Positions 25,001-35,870 of a stretch of DNA of 64,000 bases are shown in pieces. The first letter of the stretch is position 1, and the number at the start of each line of letters is the position of its first letter. The notes below the pieces were generated by a model. That model saw only the letters and a program-made list of their open reading frames with translations. It did no database searches and was not told where the DNA came from. This stretch comes from Adiantum capillus-veneris (taxonomy: Eukaryota; Streptophyta; Polypodiopsida; Polypodiales; Pteridaceae). The stretch lies in NCBI GenBank assembly GCA_014529385.2, contig CM043947.1, forward strand, positions 115,709,587-115,773,586, given 5' to 3'. A program made the position numbers and the translations under genes.

Positions 25001-26102
25001 CAGGAGTAGCAGCTACAAGACTTTGTCGATCAGCACGTACTTCACATTATTTTTTTTGTTTACCTAATAAAAATCAATTATTTCGTTCTAATTTAGAACC
25101 AAATGATATTCGTTCAATTAAAATAAGATCTTCTGATGTAATTATAAGTGATGAAATCTCAATGATGACATCACAAATATTACATACAGTTATACTCCAA
25201 ATTTCAAAAGCTTGTAATTTATCTATGTTAGAAATATTTAACACTAGAAAACTACTTCTATTTGGAGATATAGCGCAATTGCCTACAATATGTAATTGTA
25301 AAAATAAAGACTTGATATGCCAAAAATGTGTAATAACAAATTCTACATTTTGGAAATTAGCTATACACCACACATTATATACCTCAATCCGTCATTGTTC
25401 AGATCCGGACCTCATTGAATTCTTAAATATAGTCAGACACAGTAAACCATCTAAATCACAAATAGATAAATACTTAAAAGATACATTTATACAGGAGAAA
25501 GATTTAGAACAATATATAGATAAAGACACAACTATATTATGTACACATAATAAAGATATCATATACTATAATGACCTCATATTATTAAAGATATTCAACC
25601 ATTCCAATATATTCAATATAGATATTTGTACAACAGCACATCATATACCATAACTACAACATTGAATAAATGATACAGAATTTCATACCCTATCCAAAGT
25701 AGCAATAGGGCATTAGTAATGTTTACACAAAACATAGATCTAGCAATAGGTATAGCTAATGGAACTTTTGGGACAGACATAGATATTAAATATAACAATA
25801 TAACATCTATTATAACAAAACTTATAATACGTGTAAATCATACACAACAAAATGTAACTATTAAAAGATCTAAATATAAAAAAAAAACATACAATGGAAC
25901 ATGGTATCATAAAACATCTTTTCCACTAACACTAGCATATGCAATGACTCGACATAAATCCCAGGGATGTACTATCTTTGGTAAGTCATTGTTAATAATT
26001 CGAAAATGTTTTTCTCCTAGAATGTTATATGTCATGTTGTCTCGATCGACTAATCGAAAGAACATAAAAATATTGAATTCAATAACAATCGACGATTTCT
26101 AA
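22030..26102 (+). pseudogene. Helitron Rep-helicase (RepHel), multiply broken
   Basis: The protein would nick DNA and unwind it for rolling-circle transposition. Visible in order: a zinc-finger-like CFNCG ... CSKCF (about 22230-22410); Helitron_like_N with FPFLFPLGYG (about 23015-23045); FFLTLTCEEVSS; the HUH nickase motif SPHAHIMLWVD (about 23600); the tyrosine motif LSYHLLKYALKSE (about 24000); and a Pif1-type helicase with GTPGSWKT, TSTTGVAAT, DEISMM, GDIAQLP, AYAMTRHKSQG and YVMLSRS (24900-26060). Walker A has Trp where Gly is usual. In-frame stops occur at 22382, 22935, 23467, 23881, 24265 and 25651, with frameshifts near 22130, 22840 and 25660. Not functional as it stands. Confidence 0.85.
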
Positions 26103-26294
26103 ATACAAGTAATAAACCACTATATATATGAAGATTATTGACTTACAAAAGTATACTCCAAAGATTAAAACAAAGGTAACGTATGACTAATTATTTTATA
26201 TCAAACTTAAAATGCTATAATTTATTACTAGATTGATATAAAAAAACTATTAATAAATTCATTTTTATATTTTTCAGATTGAAAGCTAAACAAT

Positions 26295-27878
26295 ATGGAG
26301 GTAAGGTTTTATCTCTAATCACATACTTCAATATTTATAACCTTAAATGTATAAATTGTGTTAAAATATATTAGGTATTCAATTCTATCAAAGCTAAACC
26401 AAAACCCACAATAGACCTACAAGAAAAAGAACAAGAAGAGCAACGAAAATAAAAAAGGCAACACAGAGAAAACTTCTTCTTAAGAATCAAACAACTTAAA
26501 TATGCAAATATCTCGGGACGTGATCCAATAAATTACATTTATGGCTGGCCATCTTATGATGAGCTAAAACAATATATGGACGCAGCCGACAATATGTTTC
26601 AAACATGGAAAAAAACACATACTACTAAAGAACTCCCTGTAGATGGTAAATAATTCAGCTTATGTTTTAAAAAAACTACTTCTATTATTCATAATTTGAA
26701 ATATAATTAATTCAAATACAATTACTTTGCAGGTCTAACAATACGAATTCTTAAGATATTCAAAGAAGATTTACCAAATGAAGATATAATGCTTGAGCGA
26801 TACGAAGCTCAAGCTTTACTAGATAAACACACGAATGGAATTTCAACGTATGCTATGAACTTATTGCAGTTTGGCTACAACATTCCATTAGACTCTTTGA
26901 AAACTCTTGATAATAGACTAGCTTCAATCATTCTAAAAGAGTATAAGCAACTATACAACGTAAAAAACAAACAAGATCCAATCACTTTGGAGAGCATTAC
27001 ATCATCACTAGATATGGAATTTGCATGAAGACAATATGGCACTACTTGCAACTTCTTCATTACTATGAATCAAAGCAATGGTATAAAATCATAATTTCTT
27101 CTCTATTTATAAATGATTATATTCTTCAAACTAAATAAAAAATTACATACCATTGTTTATAGATATGGATATAGCTAATAAAGGAGAATCATCTTTGCAA
27201 TCAACTTCAATACCTATAGATATTCCATCCACCAGTCAAGGTACAATTATTACTTCAAAAATTCACATTTTACTCAAATACCAACATGTTAAATAATATT
27301 TTAAATAAATTATCAACATAGTCAGATAATGCATTCTCACATCTCTCTCTCTCTCTCTCCACCCAAATGTGAATCCATTGTTTACTTTAAAATAACAATC
27401 TATATTTTAAAAAATTTAAATATATTTTAAATACCTTATATATTTATACTAAAACTCATAAAAGTTTATACAGAATCATTTTAAAAGAATACAATTGTTT
27501 TTTTTTACAGAAACAAAGTCTCCCCAAAAATCAACAACTCCAGAAAATAAAAGTAAGATTTTTAGTTATAAATTACAATGTATAATAAATAAAAAAATAT
27601 ATATTGGACAAACGACTAATCTAAAAAGAAGGATTTTACAACATAAAAAACAACCTACTAAATTGATGATAACTGACATTAGCAGATACAAGCCGTTCAA
27701 CAAAAAGTTCACGATTGAAATTATAGATTCAACAAAAATAAAGGACAAAGCAAATCACTTAGAAACACTTTATATCAAGAAATTTAGATTGATTACTCCA
27801 AATGGATACAATATTTTTTCCGGAAATCCTTCTTCTTTTAATAAATACTATTACCTAAAAAAAAGAGATCTTTTATAA
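26295..27878 (+). pseudogene. Five-exon GIY-YIG nuclease gene in Helitron
   Basis: Exons: 26295-26300 (ATG GAG), 26375-26645, 26733-27080, 27163-27240 and 27511-27878. All four introns are GT-AG and short (74-270 bp), and the phases agree throughout, giving 357 codons. Only two stops interrupt it, TAA at 26450 and TGA at 27026. The N-terminal part is charged, followed by GRDPINYIYGWPSYDELKQY, which I do not recognise. The C-terminal exon is a GIY-YIG nuclease: SYKLQC in place of GIY, YIGQTT, the Arg of LKRRILQH, the catalytic Glu of LETLYIKKF, and NGYNIFSG. It lies 190 bp after the RepHel stop, on the same strand, with equal AT richness. It is either a Helitron accessory gene or a captured gene. 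Confidence 0.7.
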
Positions 27879-27902
27879 TTTAAAGGGTTGTTATCTCTTT
27901 CC

Positions 27903-27904
<2 letters not shown>

Positions 27905-27959
<55 letters not shown>
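27905..27959. repeat. (CT)n microsatellite
   Basis: About 27 uninterrupted CT units just after the GIY-YIG gene, close to the right edge of the Helitron. A shorter (CT)n run lies at 27342-27359 inside intron 4. Confidence 0.9.
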
Positions 27960-27963
<4 letters not shown>

Positions 27964-28080
27964 ACTCTAAGAGCTGCACTAAAGATACACAACCAAAGTT
28001 TTTCTAATAAACATAAACTATTGAATTTAGGATTTTTTTAAAAAAAACAATATAGACGTAATCTATTGCAAAAACATATA

Positions 28081-29137
28081 CATTTTACATTAAATCAACC
28101 ATTAGCTAACTGCCCCATACTAGTTGTGGTGGTAGATAGACTCACAAAACAAGCTCACTTCTTTCCTGTAAAAATAATTGATACTGCATTGACCATTGCA
28201 CGCTTGTTTGTGAAAGAGATATTTTGTTTGCATGGCATGCCCAAGAGTATAGTGTCTGACAGAGATTCTAAGTGCACTTCTCATTTCTAGAGAGCGACTT
28301 TTGACTCTATAGGTACCCAGTTATGCATGTCTACTGCTTTTCATCCTCAAACAGATGGGGAAACGGAGAGAGTGAATCATATTTTAGAAGATATGTTATG
28401 AATGTATGTCAATGAAAACAAATCTAATTGGAATGAATATCTGCCTTTGGTTGAATTGGCATATAACAGTTTATATCATTCATCTATTAGGATGACTCCG
28501 TTTGACGCAATGTATGGCTATAACTGTCCCACACCTATTAATTTTCTTAACTCGAGGAATAAGGTAGAACTGTCACGTGAGATGCTTGAGAAAATGGATA
28601 GCGAGTTGGCCAAAATCAGGGGGAATATTAGAGAATCTCAAAAGAGACATAAATTGTATTATGACAAGAAACATCATGTTGTGGAGTATGAAACTGGTGA
28701 CATGGTTTTCTTAAAGGTTATTCCCGAGAAGTCTCATTTGATTCTTGGAAAGGATAAGAGATTGTCTCCACGATTTGCTGGGCCATTTAAAATTTTGAAG
28801 CGCATTGGTTCATTAGCTTACAAATTGGAATTGCCTTCTCATGTTAAAGTGCATCCTGTATTCCATGTGAGTTTATTGAAAAAGTATGTTCCTAATGTAC
28901 ATCATGTTTTACATGACAACTCTAAATTGAAAGATAACGGAACATTGACTGTAGAACCAGACTTAGTGCTAGATAAGTGTGTTAAACATCTTAGAAATAG
29001 AGACATTGTGGAAGTTTTGGTTAAGTGGCAAAACTATCCAATAGAGGATGCATTATGGGTTGATCTTAGTGTTTTGCAAAGGGAATTTTCCTCTCTTTCT
29101 AACTCTGAGGACAGAGTTAATTTTGATAAGGGGAGAA
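28081..29137 (+). pseudogene. Chromovirus integrase and chromodomain fragment
   Basis: One reading frame with two stops (TAG 28288, TGA 28399). It contains the integrase core ([18 protein letters not shown], the second catalytic Asp in SIVSDRD, the Glu in HPQTDGETERVNH), the GPY/F-type segment (RFAGPFKILKRIGSLAYKLE, then HPVFHVSLLKKY) and a C-terminal chromodomain-like end (RNRDIVEVLVKWQNYP, then WVDL). The chromodomain puts it in the chromovirus branch of Ty3/gypsy, where it targets integration to chromatin. The N-terminal integrase, with the zinc finger and first Asp, and all of RT-RNase H are absent. Confidence 0.85.
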
Positions 29138-30274
29138 TGTAATAGGAGTAATCTTTGAAGTTCTTAAAGTCGAAAAGAATGTAGTAGAGCATATCTTTCG
29201 CTTAGCACGATTTGAAAGATTGTTGAATAGTCTATTAAATAGAGCTTATATGAATGAGTTTGAGATATTAAGAGAGAACATATATTTCTTTTCTAAATAA
29301 TACACTAAAGAAGTATTTGATAAAGATTGAATAACAGATAGTCTGTCTATGAACAATAAAATTGAGATTTTTATTAATATGAGTGTTTTATATTTATGTA
29401 TTTTAGTTTAAAATGCATGGGTAGGATTAAAATAAGTTGAAAAAGTAGTAGAGACCAAAAAATAGAGGTTTTAGGAGTCGCGATCTAAAAGTTACATTTT
29501 CAGCCAAAGAAGGACGTTTTTTTGCAATTTTGTCCAGCCCTATTCTCGTCGTTTTGAGTACCTGGATTGTTCTATTCTGAGTTCGTTTGTAAAAGTTATG
29601 ATGAAAACAAACATAAGGCAGCAGCAGTGTAGTATACACAGGGACAGACAGACATACAACATCATACAGCTCTCCCTGCTAGCAACCAAGAAGTGGATTT
29701 GTTTCTTCATGATAGACTATTGTAATTGAGACTAGGAAGGTACATGATTATGTTTTTTTACTTTGATTATCATGTTGAATTGGTTGAACGAGTATGTTCT
29801 TTTGGCTATTTTATAGGCGATACAGAAATCAATGTGTGAAACAGGATTTGTGCAAAGTGTCATGATAAAAATCTAACATTTACGGATCACTTAGCGATCA
29901 CGTTTTTATCTTATTCTCACAGGGTATACTTGGTGCGAAAATCGAGTTGATTGAACGCCTAAAAAGCGGCTATTTTGAGAAGTCGCAGGCTTTTTGAGGA
30001 AAATAAAGATAAAAGCACGACGGGTGGTGCGTTTGGGGATCATTCACAGATCTCCTCTTCTGCGAGTGCGAGTGCGAGTGTGAGTGCGAGTGCGAGTGAG
30101 ACGCTGCATGCAAGCGAACTGAAGCTTGTGGGTGGTCGGGAGATTCGAGCTCCGTACAACGGAGTGCGCCCATAACATATATTTTATTGCTCCTCTGTTG
30201 TATAAAACACTATCAATATAAAGATCTCTTTCTCTGTCTTTGTTGTCTATCTCTATTATTTTGTTCCTGTGACA
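29138..30274 (+). repeat. Right LTR, plus orientation
   Basis: Starts TGTAATAGG straight after the polypurine tract (AAGGGGAGAA, 29128-29137) and ends CCTGTGACA. The last 400 bp match the left LTR in inverted orientation; the first 700 bp do not. A run of GAGTGCGAGTGCGAG (30063-30100) is the hallmark of this U5. Confidence 0.8.
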
Positions 30275-30475
30275 TGTTCCTTGAAGAGTAGGCTACAAGG
30301 ACTTCTCCGACGTAATACTATTTTCTAGAATCCTAGAAAGTTGAAGACTCTTAACTTCTTGCCGCTCTTTTTCTACATTAGGAACTCCTTCATTGTCTTG
30401 TTCATCTTTAATCACTTCACTTGATTTAGAGCTACTTTCATCCCTTTTTGCTTCTTCATCATCACTATCTCTTAA
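30275..30475 (-). pseudogene. Middle part of the broken minus-strand gene
   Basis: A minus-strand frame encodes an acidic, low-complexity segment (SDDEEAKRDESSSKSS, then ENSITSEKSL). It reads toward the insertion at 30274. If the 10.1-kb insertion and one TGTTC copy are removed, the minus-strand reading continues into the FFPLGHGEYIIL segment at 20149 and below. Confidence 0.4.
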
Positions 30476-31790
30476 CACTAGTTCTGTAATCGGACACTCA
30501 AATGTCCTGAGACACTAAAGTGTCCTGTTTTTCTAGCAACTCGTCATAATTATTTGGTGAATTTAGAAATAACATTCATAGGTCATGTTCATATCTTAGG
30601 TCAACTATGAGGTGAAGAACATAGCCAAACTTTACTTTTACCAAAATTAATACCAAATTAAGATTATAATGATAAGCTTTAAAATGAAAAAATCATAGAA
30701 ATTTAGTGCAGTTTTAACAAAACTTTCATAAATTGAATATTACTTCTCATCAAAGTAAGATTTTGCATAGATTTTAGGGTGTATGGATAGGAAAAAACTA
30801 ATTATAGCAAGAAATTGAGCTTCATAACTTGGTTATGGGACTAGATTTTTGCTATAATCAGAAGACCAAAATCTTGAAAATGCTGACAAAGAGGTAAATT
30901 TTGGTCTTTCAAGGCCTATTTCATTAACATAATGAGGTTATGGGACAAAACCTAAAGTGTATAATGTACCTATATGTCAATACTCATCAACTAAGCATTT
31001 TTTAAGGGTTCAAACTTATAGTAATTTTGTAATTTAAGCTCATTTTAAAAAATTGTAGTGCAAAATTTCTTGCAAGAAAAGCATTGCTATGAAAAACTAA
31101 TGAAAGTGTGTATATAAATCTCCCAATTGTTTCCATATGAGGTATTTGTATACAAATAAGTGAGATGAATGGGAAAATCCAAAAGTGGACTTTATTTTAA
31201 GGCTTATCTTTGATAAATAAAAATTCAAAATTACAACATGCACAGTTTTTTGGATACGCCGTAAATCACCAAATGTGGCTTACATAACCATTAAAAATTA
31301 TAACCTTATGTAATGAAGTCATAGATCTAGTATATATGCATCATAAGACATTGTAAATTTAGATGAACTAAATGTTCTTTGTGATCGTTAATTGAATTTG
31401 TGAACGTTGCATATTTGACCCACATGACTTTCTATATTTAAATCTAGTCACAATGGATTTTTTTGTCACTTGACAATTGCAAAAATATCAAACACATATA
31501 TAAGTAGTTACCATGGATTATTGCATGCACCCTGCTCATTTTTTTCTTAAGCTAGAGTACGAGTTTTAATGAAACACTGAATGCTGTTTTGTATAGGTTC
31601 TTTTCATTAGTGTAGTTACTATTGAGATTATGATCAAAAGTGAGGGATTATAATTTCTATGAGTACATTGAATAAAATTTTATAAGTTTGTAAAAGCATT
31701 TCTTGAGATGTTTTCTAGATTTCATGTACCATTTTATTTAAATTCGCAAAAAAAGGACACTAAAGTGTCCTTTTTGGTACCAAACTAGTG
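30476..31790. mobile_element. Non-autonomous CACTA transposon (MITE-like)
   Basis: 1315 bp with terminal inverted repeats beginning CACTAGTT on both strands. Near each end lie copies of a GGACACTNNAGTGTCC-like palindrome (30491-30526 and 31755-31771), the subterminal repeats expected of CACTA elements. No coding sequence inside. The 3-bp duplication is not clean: TAA directly precedes the left end, while on the right TAA follows after one extra base. Confidence 0.6.
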
Positions 31791-32114
31791 CTAAGAACAA
31801 AAACACAATAAACCCCACACTTTTCTTTAATAGTCTACAGTTGTGTTTGCACTTCGGACATTTTGGAAGATTTGTTTGACATTTTTTGATAAGGTAGAAT
31901 ACTTTTTGCTAAGCCTAGAGGATTGTGATGGATTCTTTTGAGCCAAAATTACAGCGTGAATATATTCTTCATCAAGATATAGTACCATTCTTGACTCCAC
32001 CAACTGAACAAACTCTTTGTTGTACTCCTGTAAAGATTCTTTGTGAAAAATAAGAGTTTCTTTAAGTTCAAAAGGAGTATTAAACATTGTATAAAATGAA
32101 CCATATGATTCCAT
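31791..32114 (-). pseudogene. 5' part of the broken minus-strand gene
   Basis: The minus-strand frame 32114-31827 (95 codons) encodes SYGSFYTMFNTPFELKETLI, EYNKEFVQLVESRMVLYLDE and a basic tail, ending in a stop before the CACTA element. It looks like true coding sequence (no repeats, balanced composition) but no family was recognised. Grouping with 30275-30475 and 19226-20149 rests on shared strand and on the two insertions that separate them. Confidence 0.4.
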
Positions 32115-32367
32115 GTCTCCACAGTCACATAGAAATTATTGCAATAGTATCTTGGGATTGTTTTTATTTATAATAACAAATGTAACAAATATCTATATCA
32201 GAAGAGCAAGGTCCTAATGCAATTATAAAAACACTCTCTTAAACTATCGATGTATAATGTACCTATGTCATCTCTATTCTCGTAGACGTTTCTAGATTGT
32301 CATAAATAGATGAGATAGCACCAATTTGACAATCATGTTTTCTTTTCAAATCAGCCATATCCTTTGG

Positions 32368-32515
<148 letters not shown>

Positions 32516-32774
32516 CCCAATTCAAATATATACATACATGTAGCAATACAAAACGTTGCGCAAAAATTAACCCGGATACCCGAAGACTCAAAGCTTTTTA
32601 AAATAAAATGCAATGGAATAATTATCAAAATAGCCGTCGATATTGTGTCGTTGTATATGCACCAATATTTTACCATCAAAATACACAATGAAAAGTACGC
32701 CGGAATAAGCACTTTAATACACATTGATATGTAAATTTTCTATACTGAAACCTATACCAAGGCTTATTCTAGCA

Positions 32775-32915
32775 TGTATACCATCACCATAACCATAACC
32801 ATACCATGATTGCCAAATCATAACCATACCATCATTGCCAAACCATAACCATAACCTCTGTGCCATCCCATAATTTCAAAACCATAACCATAACATGATT
32901 GGAATACCACAATCA
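32775..32915. repeat. ACCATA-type simple repeat
   Basis: Irregular runs of AACCAT and ACCATAACCATA mixed with ATGATTGCCAAA-like segments. Non-coding. Confidence 0.7.
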
Positions 32916-32999
32916 TAATCGTAAACAAAACGTAAAACTATAAACATAAGCGTGTAACTATACATGTACAGAGTGAATTAGTACAATTGTATGAAGAAG

Positions 33000-34275
33000 A
33001 CCAAAGCTATAAAAAAAAACATGTTGGAGGATGCCACCCTCATGGTAATGCCTCCCACTTGACGGCCTCTCCTTCCTCCTGCAAAACTGGGTCAAAAAGG
33101 GCCGAAAATCCATGCTTGTACCCATACTTCTCATCTCGGCGTGTCGAAGGGTGCCTCACTGCAACTTCTTGCAAAATTATGGTTTAATCATTAGATAAAT
33201 CTTCAATAACATATACATTTTTGACCATTTAAAGCATACATATAATACTTACAAACTCATGCTCAAGTGTGTTGTAGCCTCCACTCCCAAAATATGATGC
33301 TCTAGCAGACTCCAGACTTGCTCTGGCTGCATCTCTCTACTGTTGAAATCTCCCAGGATTGTCTTGTGTCTCTCGTGCAATCCCCACCCCCTCCTTTGTA
33401 TCCAACTATGATGGCTTTGGACTACCCTCCTTGTACCTGTCTCTCGCCTCTAATCAACGGTGTGACATTGTGGCAATTGCCACGCTCAAAATCTAGTCGT
33501 TCAAGACTAGATCATACCCCTCTACTAGCATGTACTCTCAGTGAATGCACTCGATGATGTAATTCTTTCTTTCTTCATCTTGATTATCCCAAGTCTCCAT
33601 CACATAGTGGCCAAACTGAAGCATACAAAGCTATTGAATCCTTTATCACGTGGCCTTCCTACCCTATCTGCCACAACAGTCCCATCCCTGCTCTTGCACA
33701 CCTTTTGCTATCATGATCATGTGATCCCCAAGGTGTACATGGTGTGCCAATCGGTGAACTATCTACTAAAGAGAGTGATGGACGCTCTCTCAGTGGTGTG
33801 GATTCATCTGTAGAACTGCTACCACAACAAACACCACCTCCAAAATGACACCTATGTTGTCTCAAAAATGAACCAATCGGCGGTGTAGGGGGCACATTCC
33901 ATTCAGGTTTGGGGCTGGTCGGTGTAGAGGGCACACTAGTCTTAGGCGTAGGGACGGTCGTAGTAGGTCTAGAGGAACTAGCAGCCCAAAGGTTCTGTGT
34001 ATAATTAATCTTCTCTGGTGTGAACTGTGTCAAAAAGGAACCCATCTGCTTGAGTGACATGCCAACCGAAATGACAAGAACACTAAAACTAGGAGAGTAT
34101 GTGGCTTCGTCTGTCACAGCTACAGATACACAAATAACACAGATACAATATGTTAGTTTACAAAATAAACACTTAAGAAATGCAAATAACACAAAAAAAA
34201 GCTGCAATATAGCTCAATGAATTTATCCAATATTGTAGACTAATAAAACTCTCTCATCTTCTATGTGAGCTAATG
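33000..34275 (-). pseudogene. Degenerate minus-strand coding, likely CACTA 3' part
   Basis: On the minus strand about 33600-33253 reads as one frame with several stops (ETWDNQDEERKNYIIECIH, RETQDNPGRFQQ, ARASLESARASYFGSGGYN) and ends at a consensus donor (GTAAGT, about 33252). Upstream, 34130-33700 encodes a Pro/Thr/Ser-rich linker (PTPKTSVPSTPTSPKPEWNV) and a Gly/Cys/Ser-rich part. It is on the same strand as the CACTA transposase at 42667-45660 and joins it once the 34276-42666 insertion is removed. The N-terminal hydrophobic stretch in the 34207-34100 frame is AT-rich non-coding DNA, not a signal peptide I would trust. Confidence 0.4.
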
Positions 34276-34431
34276 TTGTGAACCGGAGATGAAACACGAG
34301 ATGAAGGAGATGAGAGAGAGAGATGACACCACCAAGTGCAAACCCCAAAGTGTGTCTACTGATCACATGAGATGCGTTTATATAAAGAGGACCAGGGTGC
34401 TATATATAGAGATACTATATATAGCTCAACA
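34276..34431 (-). repeat. 3' LTR of the non-autonomous copia-like element
   Basis: Minus-strand LTR starting TGTTGAGC (34431) directly after the polypurine tract GAGTGGGGG, ending GGTTCACAA next to the target duplication. Confidence 0.7.
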
Positions 34432-35715
34432 CCCCCACTCAAATGAAGGTCCCTAACTGTGGATGAAAAAACCCTTGGGGTTTCAAGGGAAAAACCCACA
34501 GTCCTATATATAGCCACGCTATATTAAAATATTTAAAATATACATTTAGAATGTTCAAAGGAGCTACATCACTCCTATTTTACAATGCCCTTTCAAGGGT
34601 CTTTAACAACCCTATATATACAATTGAATTGATGAAAATTCTTCAATATCTTTGAGCAGCTTGAATATCTTCGAGCCTCTATACACACTGCTTGATGTGA
34701 ATTTTATCCTGTAAACAATATGAATTGAAGAAACATATCAAGACGTGAAGGTTATAAATAACCACATCACATTGTTCTTAGAGACGGTTTTTGATGCCGT
34801 TCTATAGATGACATACAAACAAACGTAATGATGATGCAATCACATATGCAGACGACATAGAAACAAACGTAACAATGATGCAATCACATATGTAGATGAC
34901 ATAGAAACAAACATAATATCAATTAATCACATGTGCACACATATATACAAAGCCGGCATATAAAAACACAATCGGACCCCTTAGATTATTTGTATGAGTG
35001 CAAGCAGAGAAAATGCATTCCATAACATAAGGTTGACGAGATGATGGGTTGGACGAGATGATAGATTTTTAGTGACTGACGAAAAGATAGAGTTTCAGTA
35101 GCCAGATGAGACGGTAGATGTTCAGTGGCCAGAGGAGACAATAGATTTTCAGGTATGTTGATTCATCAGCATCAATCTTTTACGAGATGATAAAAATTCA
35201 ACGTAGCCATAACATAAGTCATTTTTCCATGTCCAAAGACTTAATGCTATCCATAACACACGGCTTTGACGAGATGAGAAGAAATCCTTTTAGCCATAAG
35301 AGAAGGCTTTGGCGACATAATTTGAACATGTTTCCATACTGTAAACATGACATTGGACGTACTTATGCATATGAATCCATAGCCATGATCTTGAGGCATA
35401 TTTCATCTACATCAAATCCAAATAGACGAAAGATCAATATCAAGAACACTAGTTGTGACTATGCCAATGACGAGCACAACATATTTATATCTCATTTTGA
35501 CCAAACCAGTAACAAACTTGCCAATGAAGTAAGGATGTGCTTTGTCTACATGAAAATTAAATGGAAAAGAATATTCATAGTACCTCATGATAGAAATCAA
35601 ATTGCATAGCAACACTGCCAGCGCTATGAATAGGGAAAAACTTATTGGCATGATAAGAAGGTGAAGAGCCATTGTTAAATATAAAAATAATAAGAGAGCA
35701 ATGTTAAAAGGTTGG

Positions 35716-35858
35716 TGTTGGAGCTATATATGGCTCACTCTACTCAACTTGGTCTCACCTATATATTTGTATCTTGTCCTCAATATGAATCAGTCTTTGG
35801 GAGCGTATATGGTGTGTCTCTTGTCTCGTCTCTCTCTCTTTCTCTCTACATCTCAACA
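35716..35858 (+). repeat. 5' LTR of young copia
   Basis: TGTTGGAGC...CATCTCAACA, 143 bp, apparently identical to the 3' LTR. CT-rich U5. Confidence 0.93.
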
Positions 35859-35870
35859 TGGTATCAGAGC
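35859..35870 (+). other. Copia primer-binding site
   Basis: Exact TGGTATCAGAGC, complementary to the 3' end of initiator methionine tRNA, with no spacer after the LTR. Confidence 0.95.

Larger units (their letters stand above)
21746..28080 (+). mobile_element. Decayed autonomous-type Helitron
   Basis: A compositionally distinct, very AT-rich block sits between the gypsy protease and integrase fragments. It encodes a Helitron Rep-helicase and, downstream on the same strand, a spliced GIY-YIG gene. A possible upstream exon (SLQEALQHLQSNLTFDYNTR, ending at a GTATGT donor near 21845) precedes the Rep gene. I could not define termini: no clear 5' TC or 3' hairpin plus CTRR was recognised, and a (CT)n tract lies near the right end. 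Limits are set by where gypsy similarity stops and resumes. Confidence 0.7.
20150..30274. mobile_element. Chimeric chromovirus insertion with inverted LTRs
   Basis: A single insertion bounded by the perfect 5-bp duplication TGTTC (20145-20149 and 30275-30279). Both outer ends are the same LTR end: TGTCACAGG... on the left and ...CCTGTGACA on the right. The two LTRs therefore face each other in inverted orientation instead of directly. Order inside: partial U5, primer site, minus-strand LTR with polypurine tract and pol tail (to about 21360), then plus-strand protease (21365-21745), a Helitron (21746-28080), plus-strand integrase-chromodomain, polypurine tract and plus-strand LTR. The U5/R parts of the LTRs match, but their U3 parts do not, so two related families are joined. 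Confidence 0.8.

Noticed and set aside
21746-28080. Canonical Helitron ends (TC, terminal hairpin and CTRR)
   Set aside because: Candidates exist by chance in such AT-rich DNA, and none sits convincingly at the gypsy junctions.
33659-34207. Possible secreted Cys-rich protein on the minus strand
   Set aside because: The hydrophobic start comes from AT-rich DNA next to an LTR. The rest fits a decayed CACTA region.
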